Shown piece by piece: positions 18,882-25,366 of a stretch of 25,366 nucleotides of DNA. Position numbers and translations under genes: made by a program. The stretch comes from Gnetum montanum (Eukaryota; Streptophyta; Gnetopsida; Gnetales; Gnetaceae): NCBI GenBank assembly GCA_015680685.1, contig MNCI01002657.1:501878-527243 (forward strand). Direction: 5' to 3'. Positions within the stretch are counted from its first letter, which is position 1; each line of letters begins with the position of its first letter. Below the pieces are notes generated by a model. That model did not search any database and was not told where the DNA came from. It saw nothing but the letters and a program-made list of their open reading frames with translations.

Positions 18882-19640
18882 ATGGCCTCTAGCCAAGATG
18901 TAATTCATTTCTATGAACCAATAGACCCAACGGTCATAGAGCAAAGACAATCACTTAGATAGAGGGGCAAAAATCCAAATTTCCTAGTAAGTAATGAAGA
19001 TTTTTATAACTTTCTCTACACCAAAATACATGTCAATTTACTATCCCATGTTTCAAATTTGACACAATGGATTTACTCAAAATCACACACTGAGATGGAA
19101 AAGAATATATCCCATCACCTTATGACAAGATCCCACTTATTTACTTTTATGTGCACATGCTGATACTGCTCTAGATGTTGATGAGTGGAGTGAGGAGCTT
19201 AGCTTAGATGGATACTAGGAAGAGCAAGATAAATTTGAGGCTAAACTAGAGCTAGATACCTTTATTGGAAGCCTCTTTCAATAATCAACTCCCCAAAAAA
19301 TGGTCCCTAGATTTGTCTCTCTTGTATCATCTGTGAGACAAGTTTCTCAATCTTCTTTTCCTTCCATTTATTCCATCATATTTGGGTCAACATCCATTAT
19401 CACAATGCATCGATTTCAGTCTATGATTTAGTCTACCTTCCTATTCTCATCAATGCCCTTCATAACATAACCTTGCTCAATGTGATCATCACCTATGATG
19501 TTTACTACATCTCATCCCTTCTTCATCCCAATGGACCCCTTAGTGAGACCCCAAGTTACCCAAGCCTCTCATAACCCATTTATTCCCTTTTATCCTCAAG
19601 TGCCAACACAAACTTCCTTTTCTTTGTCTAATCCCCCTAC
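18882..19640 (+). pseudogene. Gag-like coding relic of element C, interrupted by element B
   Basis: From ATG 18882 the frame reads MASSQDVIHFYEPIDPTVIE, then RQSLR, a TAG, RGKNPNFLVSNEDFYNFLYT and a further 40 or so residues. After a frameshift near 19150 another frame continues as DTALDVDEWSEELSLDGY, an acidic helix-like stretch, then a Ser/Thr/Pro-rich tail with VPRFVSLVSS, FIPMDPLVRPQ and FYPQVPTQTSF. Composition and its place just after an LTR suggest a retrotransposon N-terminal (gag or leader) protein. I do not recognise the family. It stops abruptly at 19640, where element B is inserted. Confidence 0.45.
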
Positions 19641-19750
19641 TGTAACGATGGAAAACATCGGCAGCTGGAGAATACCAAATAAAATTCCGCGTATATAGTT
19701 TTAACCACGGATCCGTGCGAGGGCTATGCTGGAAAAACGAATCCGCGGTG

Positions 19751-19785
19751 CCCTGAACGGTCTTGTCGATTAGACAGGGACTTAC
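19751..19785 (-). promoter_or_regulatory. Conserved U5 block with GTAAGT and stem-loop (LTR B)
   Basis: On the minus strand GTAAGT (19785-19780) precedes CCCTGTCTAATCGACAAGAC and CGTTCAGGG. The CCCTG/CAGGG and GTCT/AGAC pairings seen in LTR A are both kept, while a G-C pair inside the loop is lost (A opposite A). Confidence 0.55.
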
Positions 19786-20439
19786 TAATCAATAAAATGA
19801 TGGGGATTATGAAATATTCCATGGATCGATTTGATTCGAGGAATCGCAAAATGAAGGGAAAACGACGTAGATGAATTGTAACGATGATAACGCTAAACAC
19901 GATAAGAAGAAGCTAACATAAGAGAAACGTGTGGTTTCAAGATGTACGCTTTGACTGGAAAATGTATATTTTGTATATCATGTTACAATGGGGAGACCCC
20001 GATTACTTGATGTACAGCATGCGCAAAACAATAAGAAAACTATTCAAACAGAAGTCTGATCTACCTCGTGGGCCAAAGCTGGGATGCAAGGAAGGTCAAG
20101 CTCTGATGTCTATCGATCAACTATTTCTGACCAATAGAGTTTATGAACCGTGTGAGATGGTCTCACGATCTTCGATCCGCTTCTTTCGCCTTAGGTAGTT
20201 CCTGTTTAGGACCGCCAATGATCATTGATGGAGAAAGTTGTGTCTCCCCCAAAAGAACGATTACTCTTGTTGCTGATGCTCAAGCGAACTGTGCTCTGTT
20301 TCTACCGAAAGGTGATGCTATCAACAATTGCCAAAGTGCTGCTCTCTCTATCTCTCCTCAAGGTGATAAGTGCTCTTATGCTCAGAAAAATGTCCTTGCC
20401 TCTTTGATTTGCCCACCTCTGTATCTTTGTTAACTGGGG

Positions 20440-20447
20440 TATTTATA
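20440..20447 (-). promoter_or_regulatory. Probable TATA box of LTR B
   Basis: GCCTATAAATACCCC on the minus strand corresponds to CCTATAAATACCC in LTR A, at a similar distance from the LTR end (about 0.8 kb versus 0.74 kb). Confidence 0.65.
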
Positions 20448-20629
20448 GGCTGCGACGTCCTGTAGAAAAGGCGCAACCCTGATGACATGTACCCCGGACG
20501 TTTCGAGTACTGTTGACCTGACCTTTTGGTGTCAAACTTTTTGACTACGCACAATACGCACGTTTGCATATTGTGCATGTGAAGAACAGATGCGTGTCGG
20601 GCATGTTTCAACTGTCTTTAGGTTATATT

Positions 20630-21060
20630 ATGCTCATTCGCGTTGCATTGCGTGCAAGAGCGTAACATAACGTGGAAGATAACTGATTCAAGCTATTTTA
20701 CGCTCGTTTACGTAGCCACGCATAATGAAGCGTAAACAATGTTTAGCTTGAAGATGCAATACGCTGCGATACGCTTCGTTACGTATTATGAGCAATCTGC
20801 ATGCCAAGAGAAAAAGGTTGATCTGTTGCACTTCCTTAGACTTTGGCTTTGACTGTTTTAGAGCTCATTACGCTGCTGTGCGTAACAGAGCGTAAACCTC
20901 GCCTTGAACAAAAGCCTTAGAAAAATATACGAGAAGTCGCATGTTACACTACTCAAGCCTCTCCACATGCCGAAGTAAATAGCCTTCTGATGCCGAATTA
21001 TGTTTGAACAGAATCATGCTAAGTGCTATTACACTGTGTCGCGTGATATAGCGTAAACAG
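20630..21060 (-). repeat. CpG-rich inverted-repeat modules in U3 of LTR B
   Basis: TTTACGCT/AGCGTAAA (20697-20704, 20729-20736), AATACG/CGTATT (20758-20763, 20782-20787) and TTACGCT/AGCGTAA (20868-20874, 20889-20895) are perfect inverted repeats. Looser modules lie near 20640 and 21025-21055. Like those of LTR A they sit upstream of the TATA box and are built on a TACGCT core, but arm sequences and spacing differ. Confidence 0.7.
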
Positions 21061-21216
21061 AGAAAGCATAGAAAGATTAGGAATCTACACAGGAAGTCGA
21101 AGACTTGATGCTACGTTCCTCTTGGTCTTGCTCTATCTTATTCTCCCTTCTGGAATTCTGACATGCGCCCTCACCTGAATTGCGAATCTTTGCCTGAGGC
21201 CGACTCGTAATTTTCA

Positions 21217-21293
21217 CGGTGTTTCAATGGCCCCTCTTTGTTGATGGTTAGAGGACTGGCCCGAAAGACGTTGACAAAGAATACGAAACACCG
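21217..21293 (-). promoter_or_regulatory. Polypurine tract inside an inverted repeat, element B
   Basis: On the minus strand CGGTGTTTC (21293-21285) is complementary to GAAACACCG (21225-21217), the first LTR bases after TG. The purine tract AAAGAGGGGCCA lies just before the LTR. The inner arms CTTTGTCAACGTCT and CATCAACAAAG still resemble those of element A but pair fully only over the first six bases, because both CpGs have become CpA. Confidence 0.65.
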
Positions 21294-22370
21294 GATTGGT
21301 AGAAGTAAGAACAATGTCCATCCATGGCTACTCAAGCGTTGCCCTATCAACATGGAAGAGCAAAGCTGGAGGGAATGGGAGATAGAATGACATAGTAGGA
21401 AACAGGTTCGAGGAAGACGTAAAATGAGTCAGGATGGTAGGAGTATGGAATACGCTTCCTGAACGCATAGAAACGTACGCACACTTATGTCAACAAGAAT
21501 GCTTTTAGACGAGCATAGCGCATCAACCTGAGATTTCTCTGTCATTGATTATAGTAGGAATGCTTGCAAAAGGAGCACGACGCATCACTTCTGCGATATC
21601 TCTACTACAGCGCTTAATCGTGTTATGGGCTTGGTTGTAGTGCGAGTGTGAAAGATGGGTGTTTGCGTATGTAGCTTTTGCATATAGGAAGCAGGTGGTA
21701 GGGATGAGAGCTAAGAGTAGGATTATGAGAGGTATAGGCATGCAGTTCTAAGTGGTCGGGCAAACCTGAGCAGCCATCTCAAAATGTTGTTGTTCTTCAC
21801 CGCTCAGATGAACGCACCTTTGAACGACATCCTCGAAATAAGTAACCTACAACCATAGAAGAAAACAGAAAATGCCATTGCTCGTGCGAACAAGAGGCGA
21901 GGTTGTCAAAATGAGCGCCATTTGATGCGAGATAGAGTGATCGGGCCATGAAGAAGGAGCTGTAGCATGAGGTCAGAACCTTCCATCTCAACGCTCGGCC
22001 CAGCATATCACCGCCAAAAGGCATCAGACATAGTGCAGCTAATTGGTTGTGTAGGGAACCAACTAGATGAATTTGCGAAGCCAACGTATGATAGAGATGA
22101 TCGGCGGAGGTCTCCGAGGTCACTGTCGACGAGGATTTCGTCGAGGATCCAGCTGGTGAAACTAAACCCTCAGACGTACCACTGCTACAGTGGGCACAAC
22201 GACGACATCTCCGAGGGGTCAGTAGTATGCCTCTCAGCTCGTTCGAGGAATCAGTAGGATGCCGGTGGGGTGGTGACGCTGAGATTGTCCCAGTATCCCA
22301 ACTCGTCCGTCGCGCAGCTATACAAGGATGATCACGCTTGCTTGATTTGCATGTCAACAGTCTGTAAGTC
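21294..22370 (-). other. 3' untranslated region of element B with unrecognised open frames
   Basis: Between the minisatellite and the polypurine tract lies about 1.1 kb. Minus-strand open frames of 186 codons (22357-21797) and 72 codons (21741-21523) occur. The second starts with a strongly hydrophobic stretch (MPIPLIILLLALIPTT) that could be a membrane segment. A frame with FEDVVQRCVHLSGEEQQHFE (about 21835-21780) follows a pyrimidine-rich TTTTCTGTTTTCTTC...GTTGTAG, which looks like a 3' splice site. Some Tat and related elements carry extra frames here, sometimes antisense. No family is recognised and all could be chance. Confidence 0.3.
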
Positions 22371-22894
22371 CTAGTCTTAAGTCTTGGTAGACTGTCATTG
22401 CTAGTTTTAAGTCTCAGCAGATCATGGTCCCAGTTTAAAGTCCGGGCAGACCGAGAAATGCTAGTTTTACGTCATAGCGGACAGTGGCGTGTCTGATTTA
22501 TGGTCTCAGCAGACCGTGCTGTGGATGTCAGTTTCGTGTCATGAACTAAGGACAGAGCTGTGCTGGTTTTATGTCTCAGCAGATGGCCACTTACCTTTGC
22601 TAGTTTTATGTCATAGCGGACAACCGGTGCCAGTTTAGCATCGTGGCGGACGCGTGCAAAAGATGCCAATTTTTCGTCTTGGCGGACCTGTACAACATTG
22701 CTAGCTTTACGTCATAGTGGACGGTTATAGCTTGCCAGTTTAGCATCATAGCAGATGGTCAGTGCCAGTTTAGCGTCGTGGCAGACATGTGCAAGGAATG
22801 CCAGTTTTACGTTGTAGCGGACGGTGGTTGCCAGTTTAGCGTCGTAGCGGACGAGAATTTCCAGTTTAGCGTCCTAGCAGATGTTCATTGCCAT
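22371..22894 (-). repeat. 30-36-bp minisatellite, about 16 units, in the 3' UTR of element B
   Basis: On the + strand the units follow the pattern TGCCAGTTTAGCGTCGTAGC then GGACG and 4-12 variable bases. They are most regular at 22730-22894 and more decayed toward 22371 (for example CTAGTTTTAAGTCTCAGCAGA). Variation is in the tail length. The array starts right after the pol stop. Tandem repeats between pol and the 3' LTR are known in plant Tat/Ogre elements and can seed satellites. Confidence 0.8.
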
Positions 22895-22920
22895 ACTTAC
22901 TGTTGACACTGTAGATGCTG

Positions 22921-25366
22921 CTAAATGTAATATCGCTTCAGATACACATGATTTATAGGATTTGGCAATTAATTGCCGTTGACGTCTGCTGACCTGAATG
23001 CTCCGTTGCTGTACGCATCAACCACCAAGAAAGGGCCTTCCCAGTTTGTCGAGAATTTGCCTACTGGTTCGTGCACGGCCTTGAGAACTAGATCTCCTTT
23101 CTTGATTGGGCGCTACTGAAGGTTGTGATGATGCTTCTGTCTCTGGTTATCCTGATACTTTTCAATCGTACTAAGCATCTGTATTCGCTTCTCTTCTACT
23201 GAATCCAAATTCGCAATTCGAGACTCGGTGTGTTGAGCCTCATTTATAACCATGGAGAGGACCATTCTCAGAGAAGGAATTTTCAACTCGAGGGGCAGCA
23301 CTGCTTCAGATCCGTAAACAAAGCTATAGGGCATATTACTTGTAGCTATCCTACATGTAGTACGATACGCCCATAGCACATACAGGATCTGTTCGTGCCA
23401 CCGTCTTTTGTTGCCGTCGAGCATTTTCTTGAGCAGATTGATGATCACTTTGTTTGTTGCTTCAGCTTGACCATTCACTTGCAGGTAATAGGGGGAGGAA
23501 AAAGATTGTCTGATGCCTAGGTTATCATAGAAGGATTTGGTTTCTGTGCTACTAAACTGTGGCCCATTGTCGGTCATGATAGTCATCGAGAGACCAAATC
23601 TGGTTACTATATTGTCCAGGATAAAATGGCAAATCTATTGGGATGTAAATCTTCCGTAGGGGAACAACCTCTACCCACTTCATAAAATACTCAGTAATGG
23701 TAATTATGAAGCTATGACCTGCAGAAGATTTCAGTGTGATGGGGCCTATAACGTCCAGTCCCCATCGTTGAAATGGCCATGTTATCTGCGTTGTATGTAA
23801 TTTTGTAGGTGACACATGGATGAGGTTTGCGTAAAGCTGACACGTGTCATAAGTTTTAACCTTCGTCAGGAAATCTTTTTCCATGCGTGGCTAGTAGTAT
23901 CCTAAGTGACAGATTTTTAGGGCCATCGCTTGTGGTGCTATGTGGCCGCTGCACAGTCCCTCGTGAACTTCGCCGACTATATCCTGCGCTTGGTTTTTGT
24001 CGATGCAAGTAAGCAGCATGCCATCAAAAGAGCATCTACAAAGAGTACTATCTCCCATGATGACGTACTACCTAGTCTGCTTGTGAATTGCATCCTTCTG
24101 CGCGCATGTCAATTTAGACGGTAGCTCACCCTGTAGAAGGTAAGTTTTAATGTCGTCGTACCATTCAGGTGTGCTTTCCTTGAGAAGAGAAGAGATTTGC
24201 GCCACCTGAATGATAGGATCTGCGCAGTTTGTTATCAATGCAGGGTAGGTGTCAAACAGATGTGAAAGCACGTTCAGAGCCAGGGTGGCCAGTGCGTCGG
24301 CTAGTGTGTTGTCAGTGCCTGGCATGTGTTGGGCATCGATGGTCGCAAATCGTCTCAGAAGATCTTTAGCCTTATCGCAGTAGGGCTACAAATGTACAGC
24401 CTTGCAGGCATAGACTCCTGTGATCTGATTTATGACAAGCATCGAATTGCCCCTAATCGCTAGGTGTCGAACATCGAGTTTGCTGGCAATTAGTAATCCC
24501 CTGAGGAGCCCCTCGTACTCTGCCACATTTTTCGTACAAGGGAAGGTCAAGTGATAAGCATGTAGATGCACATCCTCAGGTGATAGTGTAATAACAGTGG
24601 CAGCATTGCCACCTCTAGCAGTTGAAGCTCCATCAAAATACAACGTTGCTTCAGGGCCTGTCAAGATAGGGCTTAAACTATGTATATGTTCATAAGGGAA
24701 TTCTGGTTCTATAGTCGCCTGATTGTTAATTGGTGACATTACTAACTGGTCAGCTATCGCTTGGCCTTTCGTAGAAGATTGTCCAATATAATGTAGATCG
24801 AATTCTGCCATGATAGCCTTCCAACGAGCTATTTTACTACTCTCATATAGGTTGTGCGTAATGGCCCTAAGAATGTTGTTTTTACAGATGATGTTGACCT
24901 TACTACGGAAAAGATAATGCCTACACTTTTTAAGCGTAAAAACTAATGCTAGGCAGTTACACTCTACATCGTTATACCTCGTTTCATACGCACATAGAGC
25001 ATGACTCAAGTAGTAGATGGGCACTTCCGACCCATCATCCCTCCTTTGATAAAGTAATGCTGCTAATGCTACGTCCGAAGTCGCGAGGTAAATGTAAAAT
25101 GGTAAGTCCCTTTGTGGTGGGAAAACCGTTGGCAAATGTTACAGTTTTTGTTTTAAGCTGTCAAACGCACGTTGGCAATCGTTGGTCCATTCGAAATTAA
25201 CCCCCTTTTTCAGCAAGTGCTGCATAGGGTGTAGCTTGTCGGTTAATCTCAAGATGAATCGACGTATGAACTGTAAGCATCCCTGTAACCCACGTAATTG
25301 CTTGAGGTCTATAGGAGGCGTTAACTTGACAATGGCTTTGACCTTATCAGGGTCAACTCGTATGCC
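22921..25366 (-). pseudogene. Tat-lineage pol of element B: RT end, RNase H, aRNase H, integrase (broken)
   Basis: From 25366 one main frame gives the RT thumb (LKQLRGLQGCLQFIRRF, MQHLLKKGVNFEWT); native RNase H (DLPFYIYLATSD, VECNCLALVFTLKKCRHYL), lacking the TDAS and TDH aspartates; archaeal-type RNase H (ATLYFDGASTARGG, NVAEYEGLLRGL, IRGNSMLVINQ, DALATLAL), whose third catalytic Asp is Asn; the integrase finger (EVHEGLCSGHI; YDTC in place of CDTC); the integrase core with Asp (LDVIGPI), Asp (TDNGPQF) and Glu (NGQAEATNK); and a C-terminal domain (KKGDLVLK, NWEGPFLVV, YLKRYY), ending at TAG 22923-22921. In-frame stops are TAA 25141-25139, TAG 24388-24386, TAG 24070-24068, TAG 23893-23891, TAG 23637-23635, TAG 23115-23113 and TAA 22971-22969, plus a frameshift near 23640-23655. 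The long open parts are 25135-24386, 24325-24068, 23884-23552 and 23586-23113. It cannot yield an active polyprotein. Confidence 0.9.

Larger units (their letters stand above)
19641..21226 (-). repeat. 3' LTR of element B
   Basis: 1586 bp, TGAAACACCG...TCGTTACA on its own strand. The start follows GAGGGGCCAT. The end aligns with the end of LTR A. It has hairpin modules in U3 (20630-21060), a TATA box at 20447-20440 and the GTAAGT block at 19785-19751. Several small open frames on both strands (for example 19929-20198 and 20143-20433) are incidental. Confidence 0.85.
19641..25366 (-). mobile_element. Tat-lineage Ty3/gypsy element B, 3' part (continues beyond the window)
   Basis: Read on the minus strand, the order is RT end, RNase H, aRNase H, integrase, a 30-36-bp minisatellite, a long 3' UTR, a polypurine-tract hairpin and the 3' LTR. 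The gag, protease, most of RT and the 5' LTR lie past 25366. The element interrupts the gag-like relic of C. The five bases left of it, CCTAC (19636-19640), would be one target duplication. CpG is abundant, in contrast to the flank, so the insertion is relatively recent. Pol nonetheless has seven stops and a frameshift. Confidence 0.85.

Noticed and set aside
19929-20611. Open frames in LTR B
   Set aside because: They overlap the TATA region and U5 on both strands, are not matched in LTR A and look incidental.
21967-22257. 96-codon + strand open frame as an antisense gene of element B
   Set aside because: It is the shadow of the minus-strand 186-codon frame and has no recognisable domain. 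Antisense genes are known in some related elements, but nothing here supports one.
22371-22894. CRISPR-like array
   Set aside because: Repeats are degenerate and contiguous, with only short variable tails, in a plant retrotransposon 3' UTR. There are no uniform repeats with unique spacers.
23930-24124. 64-codon + strand open frame
   Set aside because: It is antisense to the integrase finger region of element B.

Overview
This window looks like plant nuclear DNA made almost entirely of nested, decayed LTR retrotransposons. I see no intact host gene. The lineage is indicated by Ty3/gypsy pol fragments with a degenerate native RNase H followed by a second, archaeal-type RNase H. That arrangement is known from the plant Tat group (Tat, Ogre, Retand relatives). 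Kilobase-long LTRs, old CpG-poor sequence and nested insertions suggest a large repeat-rich genome. A gymnosperm is plausible, but the sequence alone does not prove it.

Layout: (1) 1-2101 is the 3' end of a young, CpG-rich Tat-like element on + (element A): a 3' untranslated stretch, a polypurine tract inside a hairpin, and a 1.7-kb LTR. (2) 2102-6340 is old AT-rich sequence with a roughly 193-bp tandem array whose units carry palindromes, followed by a TTGACC cluster. (3) 6345-13734 is an old Tat pol relic on + (element D). Its integrase is split by a nested minus-strand LTR element (element E, 8178-12896) with about 570-bp LTRs, a mutated 5-bp target duplication, a polypurine tract and an iMet-like primer site. 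E has no visible pol. It carries an intronless pseudogene of a CCR4-type (EEP) deadenylase and a piece of 5S rRNA. (4) 13735-16743 holds minisatellites, a second copy of a dispersed repeat also present in E, and unrecognised AT-rich sequence. (5) 16744-19640 is an old LTR on + (element C) with another hairpin array and a gag-like relic. (6) 19641-25366 is a young minus-strand Tat-like element (element B), inserted into C's gag-like relic and running off the window. It has a 1586-bp LTR, a long 3' UTR with a 30-36-bp minisatellite, and integrase, aRNase H, RNase H and the end of RT.

Elements A and B are relatives: they share LTR ends (TGAAACACC...TTACA/CTACA), the polypurine-tract inverted repeat, a TATA box in the same place, and a conserved U5 block containing GTAAGT. 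Both place clusters of short inverted repeats upstream of the TATA box. Architecturally similar but sequence-diverged hairpin arrays occur in LTR C and in the 193-bp array. This recurring hairpin-array design is the most interesting unexplained structure here. The captured CCR4 pseudogene and a stop codon shared at the same pol position by two elements come next.
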